Assembly (NCBI GenBank): GCA_965200925.1
Contig: OZ241738.1
Coordinates: 1,116,001-1,180,000 of the forward strand
Length of the DNA stretch: 64,000 nucleotides
From: WTGU01 sp965200925
GTDB lineage: Bacteria; Pseudomonadota; Alphaproteobacteria; UBA828
Direction of reading: 5' to 3'
The notes under the pieces are model-generated. The model did not search any database. It worked only from the letters and a program-made list of their open reading frames with translations, and was not told the origin of the DNA. Both the position numbers and the translations under genes were made by a program. Shown here one piece after another: positions 46,849 through 55,621 of this stretch (position 1 is its first letter; every line of letters begins with the position of its first letter).

Positions 46849-49290
46849 CTAAACGTCGAGATTCACGACCTTGAGCGCGTTTTCCTGGATGAACTCGCGG
46901 CGCGGGCCGACCACCTCGCCCATCAGGGTCGAGAAAATCTCCTCCGCCTCCTGCGCCTGGTTGATCTCGACCTGCCGCAACGTGCGCACCTCCGGGTCGA
47001 GTGTCGTCTCCCAGAGCTGTTCCGGGTTCATCTCGCCCAGGCCCTTGTAGCGCTGGATGGCCAAGCCCTTACGCCCCGCGGCGTAGACGGCCTCCAACAG
47101 GGCACTCGGCGAATTGACCTCGGTTTCACCGTCCTTCCGACACAGGCGGGCGGGGTGGCCGTAGACCTCCTGCAGCAGGGCCGCGCACGAATCGAGGCGC
47201 CGCGCCTCCGGAGTCGTGATCAGGATTCGGTCGATCGTGTGGCTCTCGGCGATGCCGCGCAACGTCCGGTGGAAGCGGAAGGCCCGGCCGGCCGTGGTAT
47301 CCAGGACGGTGCCCTGCCAGCCGCGTTCGTTTTCCGACGCCAGATGGTCCAGCCGGCCGGCGATGTACGCGGCGGCACGCGCAGACGCTTCCGGGTCTTC
47401 GAGAACGGGCGGATTGAGGGCACCGGCGATCGCCGCCTGCTCGACGATGTGCTGTTCGACACGGCGGGTCAGCGCCTTGATCAGCGTCCCGGTTTCGCGC
47501 GCCGTGTCGACCACGGCGCGAAGGTCCGCGCCCGCCCGCTCCGCGCCGCCGTGAAGGCGGAGGACCGCCTCCTCGAGGCCGGCGGCGATGAGGTGGTCCT
47601 CGAGCTCCCGGTCATCCTTCAGATATCGCTCGCTCGACCCGCGCTTCACCCGGTAGAGCGGTGGCTGTGCGATATGGAGATGTCCGGCCCGGATCAGCGC
47701 TTCCATGTTGCGGTAGAAGAAGGTCAGGAGGAGCGTGCGGATGTGCGAACCGTCGACGTCGGCATCCGTCATGATGATGATCCGGTGGTAGCGCAGCTTG
47801 CCGAGGTCGAAATCCTCCGAACCGATCCCGGTGCCCAGCGCCGTGATCATGGTGCCGATCTCGGCCGAGCCCAGCATCTTGTCGAGCCGCGCGCGTTCGA
47901 CGTTGAGTATCTTGCCGCGCAGCGGCAGCACCGCCTGATGGCGGCGGTCGCGCGCCTGCTTGGCCGAGCCGCCCGCCGAATCGCCCTCGACCAGGAACAG
48001 TTCGCACCGGCTCGGGTCGCGCTCCTGGCAGTCGGCGAGCTTGCCCGGCAGGCTCGTCACTTCGAGCGCGCTCTTGCGCCGCGTGAGCTCCCGCGCGCGC
48101 CGCGCCGCCTCGCGCGCGGCGGCCGCCTCGACCACCTTGGCGATGACGGCGCGGGCCTCCGCCGGATGCTCCTCGAGCCACTGGCGGACTCCCTCACCGA
48201 CCACGCTTTCCACCACCGGCTTCACTTCCGAACTGACCAGCTTCTCCTTGGTCTGCGAGGAGAATTTCGGATCGGGAACCTTCACGGAAAGGACGCAGGT
48301 CAGGCCCTCCCGCGCGTCGTCGCCGGTGATCGCGACCTTCTCCCGCCTGGCGACGCCGCTCTCCGCGGCATAACCGTTGATCGCGCGGGTCAGCGCCGTG
48401 CGAAAGCCGGCGAGATGGGCGCCACCGTCGGCCTGTCGGATGTTGTTGGTGAAGCAGAGAACGGTCTCGTGATAGCTGTCGTTCCACTGCATCGCGGCTT
48501 CGACGACGATGTCGTCCCGGCGGTCGCGGACCATGATCGCCTGGCCCACGAGCGACTGCTTCGCGCGGTCGAGATAGCCGACGAACGCCTCGATGCCGCC
48601 TTCGTAGTGCAGTTCGGCGACCCGGGGCTCGGCGGCGCGTTCGTCCCGCAAGGTGATGCGGAGGCCGGCGTTGAGGAAGGTGAGCTCGCGCAGCCGGTGT
48701 TCGAGAACGTCGAACGCGAAGTCGGTGCGCGAGAAGGTCCTGCCGGAAGGCAGGAAGGCGACCTGCGTCCCGGTGCGCCCGCCGGCCTCGCCGACGACGC
48801 GGAGCGGCGCCTCCGGCTCGCCGCCGGCGAAGCGCATGGAGTGCTCCTTGCCGCCGCGCCATATCCGCAATTCCAGCCACTCCGAGAGCGCGTTCACCAC
48901 CGACACGCCGACGCCGTGCAGGCCGCCCGAGACCTTGTAGGTGTTCTGGTCGAACTTCCCGCCGGCATGGAGCCGGGTCATGATCACTTCGGCGGCGGAA
49001 ACCCCCTCCTCCTCGTGCAGGTCGGTGGGAACCCCGCGGCCGTCGTCGCGCACGGCGGCCGAACCGTCGGCCCTGAGCGAGACCTGGATATGGCCGCAGT
49101 AGCCGGCCAGCGCCTCGTCCACGGCGTTGTCGACGACCTCGTACACCATCCGGTGCAGGCCGGAGCCGTCGTCGGTGTCCCCGATATACATGCCGGGCCG
49201 CTTGCGCACGGCGTCGAGGCCGCGCAGGACCTTGATCGATTCGGCGCCGTAATCCTGAGCGGCAGCGGCGCTCCGGGCGGGATCAGCCAA
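46849..49290 (-). CDS. gyrB: DNA gyrase subunit B
   Basis: ATPase subunit of gyrase, 813 residues. Family blocks: G-L-D-A-V-R-K-R-P-G-M-Y-I-G-D-T, D-N-A-V-D-E-A-L-A-G, G-G-L-H-G-V-G-V-S-V-V-N-A, the TOPRIM motifs V-E-G-D-S-A-G-G and M-T-D-A-D-V-D-G-S-H-I-R, and a C-terminal K-G-L-G-E-M-N-P-E-Q-L-W. No ATG suits; a TTG at 49290 has a GAGGA site five bases ahead and gives L-A-D-P-A-R-S-A as the N-terminus, so TTG is chosen. It overlaps the recF stop by eight bases. Position after recF favours GyrB over ParE. Confidence 0.94.
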   Translation of the reverse strand: MADPARSAAAAQDYGAESIKVLRGLDAVRKRPGMYIGDTDDGSGLHRMVYEVVDNAVDEALAGYCGHIQVSLRADGSAAVRDDGRGVPTDLHEEEGVSAAEVIMTRLHAGGKFDQNTYKVSGGLHGVGVSVVNALSEWLELRIWRGGKEHSMRFAGGEPEAPLRVVGEAGGRTGTQVAFLPSGRTFSRTDFAFDVLEHRLRELTFLNAGLRITLRDERAAEPRVAELHYEGGIEAFVGYLDRAKQSLVGQAIMVRDRRDDIVVEAAMQWNDSYHETVLCFTNNIRQADGGAHLAGFRTALTRAINGYAAESGVARREKVAITGDDAREGLTCVLSVKVPDPKFSSQTKEKLVSSEVKPVVESVVGEGVRQWLEEHPAEARAVIAKVVEAAAAREAARRARELTRRKSALEVTSLPGKLADCQERDPSRCELFLVEGDSAGGSAKQARDRRHQAVLPLRGKILNVERARLDKMLGSAEIGTMITALGTGIGSEDFDLGKLRYHRIIIMTDADVDGSHIRTLLLTFFYRNMEALIRAGHLHIAQPPLYRVKRGSSERYLKDDRELEDHLIAAGLEEAVLRLHGGAERAGADLRAVVDTARETGTLIKALTRRVEQHIVEQAAIAGALNPPVLEDPEASARAAAYIAGRLDHLASENERGWQGTVLDTTAGRAFRFHRTLRGIAESHTIDRILITTPEARRLDSCAALLQEVYGHPARLCRKDGETEVNSPSALLEAVYAAGRKGLAIQRYKGLGEMNPEQLWETTLDPEVRTLRQVEINQAQEAEEIFSTLMGEVVGPRREFIQENALKVVNLDV

Positions 49291-50497
49291 TCGCTTCCTC
49301 CTCAGCGCCCGCGCCGGGCCGCACCGTGAAGAATCGCGCCAGGGCGCCGAGCGGCGCGAAGGCGGCGCGTTCGGTCCCCGTGAGCCAGGCCTGGGCGCCG
49401 ACGTCGACGACGATCTCGAACAGCGCGCGCCGGCGGCTCTCGTCCAGATGGGCGGCGATCTCATCGAGCAGGAGGATCGGCGCGAACCCGCGCAGCCGGG
49501 AGAGGAGACGGGCATGGGCCACGACCAGCGCGATCAACATGGCCTTCTGCTCGCCCGTCGAGCAATGCTCGGCCGGAAGGCCGCGCTCCCTGTCGGCAAC
49601 CGCAAGATCGCCCCGCTGCGGCCCGTCGGCGGTGCCGCCGTCGGTCTCCAGCCGGCGCGAGGCGGCGAGATGCTCTCGGAAGCGTTCCTCGACGGCGAGC
49701 GCCGGCCGATCGGCAAGCCAGCGCTCGACGAGCCCTTCCGCCGCGACGGCGACCGCCGGGAAGGAATCGCCTCGGGACGGAAGAAAGCATTCGAGCCGCG
49801 CCACGAGGTCGCGCCGCGCCGCGCCGATCGCCACCGCGTTCTCCGCCATGCTGCGCTCGACGGCGCCGAGCCAGGCGTCGTCGCCCGCACCGGTGCGCAG
49901 CAGCCGCGAACGGTGGCGCCGCGCGCGGTCGTAGCGCTGGACGCGCTCTGCATGGCCGGTGTCGACGGCGAAGACCAGCCGGTCCAGGAAGCGGCGCCGT
50001 TCCGCCGGCGGCCCCGAGAACAGGCGGTCCATCGAAGGCGTGAGCCAGACCATGCCGACATGCCCGGCGAGCGCCGCCGGGCCCGGCGCCGGGCGGCCGT
50101 CGATTCTGACCGCGCGCCGCTCCACGCCCCCGGGCGCCGCAGGCGGCGTCCACCCCGAGCCCACCGCCGTCTCGCCGTCGCCGGTGGCCAACGTGGCGGC
50201 CACCGCCCAGCCGCCGGCGGCATCGGCCGGAGCGCCCGGCCTGGGGACGCGGGCGACCGACGCGAGCGTCGCCCGTCTGAGCCCGCGCCCCGGCGACAGG
50301 TAGGAGATGGCCTCCAGCAGGTTGGTCTTGCCGGCGCCATTCGGGCCGGTGAGGACGACCGGCCGTTCGTCGACCGAGAGGCGCGCGGAGCGGTAACTCC
50401 GGAAATCGGTCAGCGTGAGCCTGGTCAGGGCCAGCCGGGCCGGCGCCGCCACGCGGGCCGCCGGGTCGGGCACGGCGCGTGAGGGGGAAACCGCCAC
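49283..50497 (-). CDS. recF: DNA replication/repair protein RecF
   Basis: ABC-type ATPase that helps load RecA at gaps. The 404-residue chain begins with GTG directly next to the dnaN stop. It has Walker A G51-P-N-G-A-G-K-T58, F-R-S-Y-R-S-A in the N-terminal strand, a signature region near S-T-G-E-Q-K-A-M-L-I-A-L, and Walker B I-L-L-L-D-E-I-A-A-H-L-D. It carries the usual Ala/Arg-rich low-complexity variation of GC-rich genomes. It lies in the conserved dnaA-dnaN-recF-gyrB order. Confidence 0.94.
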   Translation of the reverse strand: MAVSPSRAVPDPAARVAAPARLALTRLTLTDFRSYRSARLSVDERPVVLTGPNGAGKTNLLEAISYLSPGRGLRRATLASVARVPRPGAPADAAGGWAVAATLATGDGETAVGSGWTPPAAPGGVERRAVRIDGRPAPGPAALAGHVGMVWLTPSMDRLFSGPPAERRRFLDRLVFAVDTGHAERVQRYDRARRHRSRLLRTGAGDDAWLGAVERSMAENAVAIGAARRDLVARLECFLPSRGDSFPAVAVAAEGLVERWLADRPALAVEERFREHLAASRRLETDGGTADGPQRGDLAVADRERGLPAEHCSTGEQKAMLIALVVAHARLLSRLRGFAPILLLDEIAAHLDESRRRALFEIVVDVGAQAWLTGTERAAFAPLGALARFFTVRPGAGAEEEAIG

Positions 50498-51625
50498 CTA
50501 GACGCGCAGGGGCATGATGACGTAGAGCGCGTCGTCGTCGCCGGTATCCCGCACCAGGGCCGGCGAGCCGGCGTCCGTGAAGAGGAACTGGATCGCGCCG
50601 CTCTCCATCTGCCCGGCCACGTCGAGCACGTAACGGGCATTGAGGCCGACCTCGAGCGGATCCGCACCGTATTCGGCGTCCAGCTCCTCGGTGGCGGTCC
50701 CCGTATCCGGGCTGCTGGCGCTCAGCGTGAGGTGATCCTGGCGGAGGGAAAGTTTGATCGCGTTGGACTTGTCCGTGGAGATCGCGGAGACCCGGTCCAC
50801 GGCTTCGGCAAAACTGCCCCCGGCCATGGTCAGGACCTTGTCGTTGTCCCGCGGGATCACCCGCTCGTAATCAGGGAACGAGCCGTCGATCAGCTTCGAG
50901 GTCAACGTCGCCGCGCCGATCTCGAAGCGGATCCTGGTCTCCGAAAGGGCGATCGAGACCGGCTCCTCGCCTTCGTCGATCAATTTCCGCACTTCCGCCA
51001 CGGCCTTGCGGGGAACGATCACGCCCGGCGCCTCCGCCGCCCCCTCGGGCAGCGGCACGTCGACGCGCGACAGGCGGTGGCCGTCGGTGGCGACCGCGCG
51101 CAAGCACGATTCGCCCTCCCGCTCCACGGCCGCCCCGTGCATGTAGATGCCGTTGAGATAATAGCGCGTCTCCTCGGTCGAGATGGCGAAACGGGTCTTG
51201 TCGATCAGACGCCGCAGATGCTCCCTCGACAGGGTGAAGGCATGGGGCAGTTCGCCGTCCGCCATGGCCGGAAATTCGTCGATCGGCAGGCAGGCGAGGC
51301 GGAACCGCGAGCGCCCCGAGACCAGATCAAGCTGGTTCGTTTCGCCTTCGAGCGTGAGCGAGACCTGCGTGCCCTCCGGCAGCTTGCGGACGACCTCGTA
51401 AAGCGTGTGCGCGGTCGTGGTCACACTGCCGGCCCGTTCGACCTCCGCCTCGGCCTCCTCGACGATGGCGAGGTCCATGTCGGTCGCCGTCAGACGCAGG
51501 CGGCCGCCTTCCTCCGCGTCGACGCGGACGTTGGCGAGGATCGGGATCGTGTTTCGTCGTTCGACGACGCTCTGCACGTGCGAGAGAGATCCCAGGAGAG
51601 CGGAGCGTTCGATGACGAGTTTCAT
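50498..51625 (-). CDS. dnaN: DNA polymerase III beta sliding clamp
   Basis: Ring-shaped processivity clamp, 375 residues, starting M-K-L-V-I-E-R-S-A-L-L-G-S-L-S-H-V-Q and holding the typical R-N-T-I-P-I-L-A-N-V block. It ends with A-L-Y-V-I-M-P-L-R-V, the usual clamp C-terminus (M-P-M/L-R). The frame is open a further 21 codons upstream, but the ATG at 51625 gives the standard clamp start. The recF GTG is immediately adjacent to its stop. 153 bases without a gene separate it from dnaA. Confidence 0.96.
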   Translation of the reverse strand: MKLVIERSALLGSLSHVQSVVERRNTIPILANVRVDAEEGGRLRLTATDMDLAIVEEAEAEVERAGSVTTTAHTLYEVVRKLPEGTQVSLTLEGETNQLDLVSGRSRFRLACLPIDEFPAMADGELPHAFTLSREHLRRLIDKTRFAISTEETRYYLNGIYMHGAAVEREGESCLRAVATDGHRLSRVDVPLPEGAAEAPGVIVPRKAVAEVRKLIDEGEEPVSIALSETRIRFEIGAATLTSKLIDGSFPDYERVIPRDNDKVLTMAGGSFAEAVDRVSAISTDKSNAIKLSLRQDHLTLSASSPDTGTATEELDAEYGADPLEVGLNARYVLDVAGQMESGAIQFLFTDAGSPALVRDTGDDDALYVIMPLRV

Positions 51626-51778
51626 TCCTGGCCTGCCCCCGGTTGAGACCACGGTCCGCGCCACATGCGCGCCGCCTGCGCGCGTCACGGACCGGGGAGT
51701 CCGGCCCGCCGACGAATCGGCGTGGATTATACCGGAAAACGGGCGGGTATCGCAGCACTTTCGGCGCGTTCGGCGCCT

Positions 51779-53164
51779 TCAACACTCCGGTCCTTCGAGA
51801 CTCCGGCGCAACAATTCCACGTCTTCGGCAATCGCGGCATCCTGCTGCCGCAGCGTCTCGATCTTGCGGACGGCGTACAACACCGTGGTGTGGTCGCGGC
51901 CGCCGAACTTGCGGCCGATCTCCGGCAGCGAACGGGTGGTCAACTGCTTGGCGAGAAACATCGCCACCTGGCGCGGACGCGCGACCGCGCGCGCGCGCCG
52001 GTTGGAGGACATCTCGAGCAATCTGACGTTGTAGTGCTCGGCGACCCGGCGCTGTATCTCCTCAATTGTGATCCGCCTGTCGTTCGAACGGAGCGCGTCG
52101 CGCAGGACGGTGCGGGTCAGGTCGAGGGTGAGGGCCTCGCCGACGAGCGTGGTGTGGGCGGCCACCCGGTTCAACGCCATCTCCAGCTCGCGCACGTTGG
52201 CGGTGATCCGGCGGGCCAGGAATTCCAGCACCTCGCGCGGAACGTCGGGCATTCCCAGGGCTTCCGACTTCGCCCGGAGGATGCCGAGACGCAGTTCGTA
52301 GGTGGTGGCGTGGATGTCGGCGACGAGTCCCCATCCGAGGCGCGAGCGCAACCGCTCCTCCATCCCGTCCAGGTCCGAGGGCGAGCGGTCGCTCGAGATC
52401 ACCACCTGCCGGTTGTGGTCGACCAGCGCGTTGAAGGTGTGGAAGAACTCCTCCTGCGTGCTGTCCTTGTCACAGATGAACTGGACGTCGTCGACCATCA
52501 GGACGTCGACGGAGCGGAACTGCTCCTTGAACGCCATCGTGTCCTTGTACCGGACCGCCCGCACGAAGTGGTACATGAACCGTTCGGCGGAAAGGTAGAG
52601 GACCTTCCGCGCTGGAGTCCGCTCCCGGATGCACCAGGCGATCGCGTGCATGAGGTGGGTCTTGCCGAGGCCGACGCCGCCGTGGAGATAGAGCGGGTTG
52701 AACGGCAGGCGCTCGGCCTCGGCGACCCGCCGCGCCGCCGCGTGGGCGAATTCGTTCGACTTGCCGACGATGAACTCCCGGAAGGTGAAGCGGCCGTTGA
52801 GCGGCGAGCCGAGCTCGGCGAGCTCGTCCTCGCTCGGTCCGGCGGCGGGGCGTTCCGGCGGGGCTTCCGCCTCGGTCCGCCCGGCGGCGGCGTCCGGCCC
52901 GGCGGCGGTCACGATATGCGCGCTCCGGATGCCGCTTCCTTCGAGGGCCCAGAGCGCGGCGATGCGGTGCGCGTAACGCGAGGCGACCCAGTCGCTCAGG
53001 AATCTCGTCGGCGCGCCGAGTCTGACCGCGCCGTCCTCGATGCCGATCAGGACCAGCGGCGCGAGCCAGCTCGCGAAGGCGGCGTCCCCCAGCTCGGCGC
53101 GGAGGCGCGCGCGAACCCGCTGCCAAGCGTCGTGCGCGTCGCGGGGCGGCGGCGCTTTCGTCAC
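51779..53164 (-). CDS. dnaA: chromosomal replication initiator DnaA
   Basis: AAA+ initiator that opens oriC. The 461-residue chain begins with GTG; GGAGGA three bases ahead supports it over an ATG 63 codons upstream. Domain I (about 8-80: A-W-Q-R-V-R-A-R-L-R-A-E-L-G and F-A-S-W-L-A-P-L) is followed by a Pro/Ala-rich linker. Then come Walker A (G-G-V-G-L-G-K-T-H-L), Walker B (V-L-M-V-D-D-V-Q-F) and the DnaA-box-binding signature F-G-G-R-D-H-T-T-V-L-Y-A near the C-terminus. First gene of the dnaA-dnaN-recF-gyrB run. Confidence 0.95.
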   Translation of the reverse strand: MTKAPPPRDAHDAWQRVRARLRAELGDAAFASWLAPLVLIGIEDGAVRLGAPTRFLSDWVASRYAHRIAALWALEGSGIRSAHIVTAAGPDAAAGRTEAEAPPERPAAGPSEDELAELGSPLNGRFTFREFIVGKSNEFAHAAARRVAEAERLPFNPLYLHGGVGLGKTHLMHAIAWCIRERTPARKVLYLSAERFMYHFVRAVRYKDTMAFKEQFRSVDVLMVDDVQFICDKDSTQEEFFHTFNALVDHNRQVVISSDRSPSDLDGMEERLRSRLGWGLVADIHATTYELRLGILRAKSEALGMPDVPREVLEFLARRITANVRELEMALNRVAAHTTLVGEALTLDLTRTVLRDALRSNDRRITIEEIQRRVAEHYNVRLLEMSSNRRARAVARPRQVAMFLAKQLTTRSLPEIGRKFGGRDHTTVLYAVRKIETLRQQDAAIAEDVELLRRSLEGPEC

Positions 53165-53551
53165 CGGTCCTCCGACATGGCCCGCCTTGCGCGACCGCCC
53201 GCCGGCCGCGACCCATTTGTTCGTTGAATGAGCCCTCTCCCTACGCTTTTTGTTCTTCTCTCGCGACAGCCGCGAAGGCAACACACAGGGCCCGCTTGCC
53301 GCGGCCACCCTCCCCGCTGGCACTTCGGTGAACGACCGTGATTTCGCTCTCACCCCGCTGGCGACGCTTCCGGCGAGATGTGGCGGTCAGGTTAAAATGG
53401 CGTCCCGCCGCTGGCAACCGGTCTTAAGAGGGAACAGACAAAAATAATCGCGGACATTCTCCGGCGCGCACACCTCCGCGGCAGGTTTGGAAAACGCGCA
53501 TAACCACTTGATTCGGCTTCCGAAACCGCCTGTCGAAAGGCGCGGTTCGGC
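53165..53551. other. dnaA-rpsT intergenic region, possible origin or dnaA promoter
   Basis: These 387 bases contain no gene. They include AT-rich patches rare in this genome (GGTTAAAATGG near 53390; ACAAAAATAATCG near 53438), so promoter or unwinding functions are possible. I found no 9-mer closer than about six of nine to the DnaA box TTATCCACA here. One weak seven-of-nine match (CGTGGATTA, 51720-51728) lies in the dnaA-dnaN gap instead. Confidence 0.4.
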
Positions 53552-53821
53552 TCAGCCGTCGGGAAGGGTGCCAATGCGGCGCGCGAGCCGGGAGACGCGC
53601 CGGGCGGCGGTCCGCCGGTGCAGCACGGATTTGGTGACGCCACGCATGATCTCGGGCTGGGCCTCGCGCAAGGCCCGCTCGGCACTCGCCTTGTCCCCGC
53701 TCGCGATCGCCTCCTCCACCCGGCGGATGAAGGTGCGGATCCGCGAAAGGCGGTCGCGGTTGATGGCGGACCGGCGCTTGTTCTGCCGAACCCGCTTCCT
53801 GGCTTGCAGTGCGTGCGCCAT
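53552..53821 (-). CDS. rpsT: 30S ribosomal protein S20
   Basis: An 89-residue primary 16S rRNA-binding protein with the typical Lys/Arg/Ala helical composition: M-A-H-A-L-Q-A-R-K-R-V-R-Q-N-K-R-R at the start, and G-V-T-K-S-V-L-H-R-R-T-A-A-R-R-V-S-R-L toward the end. Arg largely replaces Lys, as expected at this GC content. The ATG at 53821 lies about 20 bases after a strong promoter. The enoyl-CoA hydratase-rpsT-dnaA order is conserved in alphaproteobacteria. Confidence 0.95.
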   Translation of the reverse strand: MAHALQARKRVRQNKRRSAINRDRLSRIRTFIRRVEEAIASGDKASAERALREAQPEIMRGVTKSVLHRRTAARRVSRLARRIGTLPDG

Positions 53822-53849
53822 GGCGGCCGCCCTTTCGTGATCCCGCTTC

Positions 53850-53877
53850 CTTATATCACGCGCGCGGGCGCGGTCAA
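53850..53877 (-). promoter_or_regulatory. sigma-70 promoter of rpsT
   Basis: On the minus strand, TTGACC (53877-53872) and TATAAG (53855-53850) are 16 bases apart, each five of six to the consensus. They sit between the enoyl-CoA hydratase stop (53889) and the rpsT ATG (53821), which implies a leader of about 20 bases. It is the best promoter match in the window. Confidence 0.75.
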
Positions 53878-53888
53878 CGGCGCGGCCC

Positions 53889-54662
53889 CTAACGGTTGGA
53901 GAAGGCCGGCTCGCGCTTTTCGAGGAAGGCATCCATCCCTTCCGTCTGGTCCTCGGTGGCGAAGGCGGAATAGAACGCGGCCCGCTCGTAAAGCACGCCT
54001 TCCGCGAGGGTCGTTTCGAAAGCGCGGTTGACGCTCGCCTTGGCCAGGACGACGACCGGGGCCGAGAAGCGGGCGATGCGCCCGGCGAGCGCGACCGCTT
54101 CGTCCAGAAGGTCTGCGGCCGGCACCACACGGCACACCAGGCCGCTGCGTTCGGCTTCCTCGGCTCCCATCATGCGGCCGGTCAGGATCATCTCCATGGC
54201 CTTGGACTTGCCGACGGCGCGGGTGAGGCGCTGCGTGCCGCCCGCCCCGGGGATGACACCGAGCTTGATTTCCGGCTGCCCGAACTTCGCCGTGTCGGCC
54301 GCGATGACGATGTCGCACATCATCGACAGCTCGCAGCCGCCGCCGAGCGCGTAGCCGGCGACCGCAGCGACGACCGGCTTCCGGCAGGCGGCGAGCCGGT
54401 CCCACCTGGCGATGAAATCGCTGCCGTGGGCGGCCGCGAAATCCAGGCCGCGCATCTCGTTGATGTCGGCGCCCGCGGCGAAGGCCTTTTCGTTGCCGGT
54501 GAGGACGATGGCGCCGATCCCCTCCTCGGCCTCGAAGCCGTCGAGGGCGCCGTTCAGCTCCGCGATCAGCGCGCCGTTCAAGGCGTTGAGCGCCTTGGGC
54601 CGGTTCAACGTGATCAATCCGACGCGGCCGCGGCGATCGACGATGATGTTCTCGTAGGCCAT
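53889..54662 (-). CDS. enoyl-CoA hydratase
   Basis: A 257-residue crotonase-fold hydratase of fatty-acid beta-oxidation. L-I-T-L-N-R-P-K-A-L-N-A-L-N at the start, the oxyanion-hole segment A-F-A-A-G-A-D-I-N-E-M, and the catalytic Glu region A-L-G-G-G-C-E-L-S-M-M-C-D with G-Q-P-E-I-K-L-G-V-I-P-G-A-G-G-T-Q-R are all complete. The E-L/E-I pattern fits a true hydratase. Its place between mutM and rpsT is conserved in alphaproteobacteria. Confidence 0.92.
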   Translation of the reverse strand: MAYENIIVDRRGRVGLITLNRPKALNALNGALIAELNGALDGFEAEEGIGAIVLTGNEKAFAAGADINEMRGLDFAAAHGSDFIARWDRLAACRKPVVAAVAGYALGGGCELSMMCDIVIAADTAKFGQPEIKLGVIPGAGGTQRLTRAVGKSKAMEMILTGRMMGAEEAERSGLVCRVVPAADLLDEAVALAGRIARFSAPVVVLAKASVNRAFETTLAEGVLYERAAFYSAFATEDQTEGMDAFLEKREPAFSNR

Positions 54663-54746
54663 TGTCTTCCTCCAGGGGGCGGTCTGCGGATTTCGGCGGG
54701 CGGGGCGGCCTTCGGCGGGGCGCCGGAGGCGGCGATGTCTGATACA

Positions 54747-55571
54747 TCACCGCTGGCGTTTCGCGCAATAGAACGTGGAGCGTCCGCTCTGCGCGATGCG
54801 CCGCACCGCGCCGGCGCAGTCGCAGCCGGGGCATGGCCGGCCGGCCCGGTCATAGACCGAAAAACGGTGCTGGAAGTAGCCGATCTCGCCCGACGCCTGG
54901 ACGTGATCCCGCAAGGTCGATCCGCCGGCCTTTATGGCCGCCCGCAGCACCTGGCGGATCGCCTGGGCCAACCCCTCCGCGCGCCGGCCCTGCACCGTGC
55001 GGGCGCGCCGCCGCGGGCTCAACCCGGCGTGGAAGAGCGCCTCGCAGGCGTAAATGTTGCCGAGCCCGGCGACCACCCGCTGGTCCAGCAGCGCCGCTTT
55101 GATCGGCGTGTCCCGGCCGCGCAGCCGATCCGCCAGCAGCGGCCCGGCGAAGCGGTCGGAAAGCGGCTCGGGGCCCATGTCCCGCAACAGGACGTGGCGC
55201 GCCAGCGCCCCCGAATCGGCCACATCCATCAGGCCGAACCGGCGGTGGTCGACGTAGCGCAGCACCGCCCCGTCGTCGAAATGGAAGAGGACGTGCTCGT
55301 GCGCGCCGCCACCCGGCGCCCCGGCGACGGAGAGCCGCCCGGACATGCCCAGATGGACGATCAGGACGAGGCCGTTGTCGAGATGGGCGAGAAGATATTT
55401 GCCGCGTCGGGCGAAGCGCTCGATCCTCCGCCCCCGGAGGACGGCCGCGAAATCGGGCGGGAGCGGGCGCCTGAGATCGGCGCGGTGCACGGCGACGCGG
55501 GCGATGCGGCGGCCGCGGAGCCGGGCGGCGAGCCCCCGGCGAACCGTCTCGACTTCGGGCAATTCCGGCAT
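54747..55571 (-). CDS. mutM: formamidopyrimidine-DNA glycosylase
   Basis: Base-excision repair enzyme for 8-oxoguanine and formamidopyrimidines. The 274-residue chain starts M-P-E-L-P-E-V-E-T-V-R-R-G, giving the catalytic P2 and E3 after Met removal; this decides the ATG at 55571 over one four codons upstream. The H2TH region (L-D-Q-R-V-V-A-G-L-G-N-I-Y-A-C-E-A-L) and the C-terminal zinc finger (C-P-G-C...F-Y-C-A-K-R-Q) are intact. It is divergent from ubiE across 50 bases. Confidence 0.95.
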   Translation of the reverse strand: MPELPEVETVRRGLAARLRGRRIARVAVHRADLRRPLPPDFAAVLRGRRIERFARRGKYLLAHLDNGLVLIVHLGMSGRLSVAGAPGGGAHEHVLFHFDDGAVLRYVDHRRFGLMDVADSGALARHVLLRDMGPEPLSDRFAGPLLADRLRGRDTPIKAALLDQRVVAGLGNIYACEALFHAGLSPRRRARTVQGRRAEGLAQAIRQVLRAAIKAGGSTLRDHVQASGEIGYFQHRFSVYDRAGRPCPGCDCAGAVRRIAQSGRSTFYCAKRQR

Positions 55572-55621
55572 TTCCGCGCCCACGGTAGCGCGCGCCCCGC
55601 CATCGGGCTATGGTCGCCGCC

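Noticed and set aside
53165..53551. oriC with DnaA boxes
   Set aside because: The best 9-mers match the consensus at about six of nine, so a box cluster cannot be supported.
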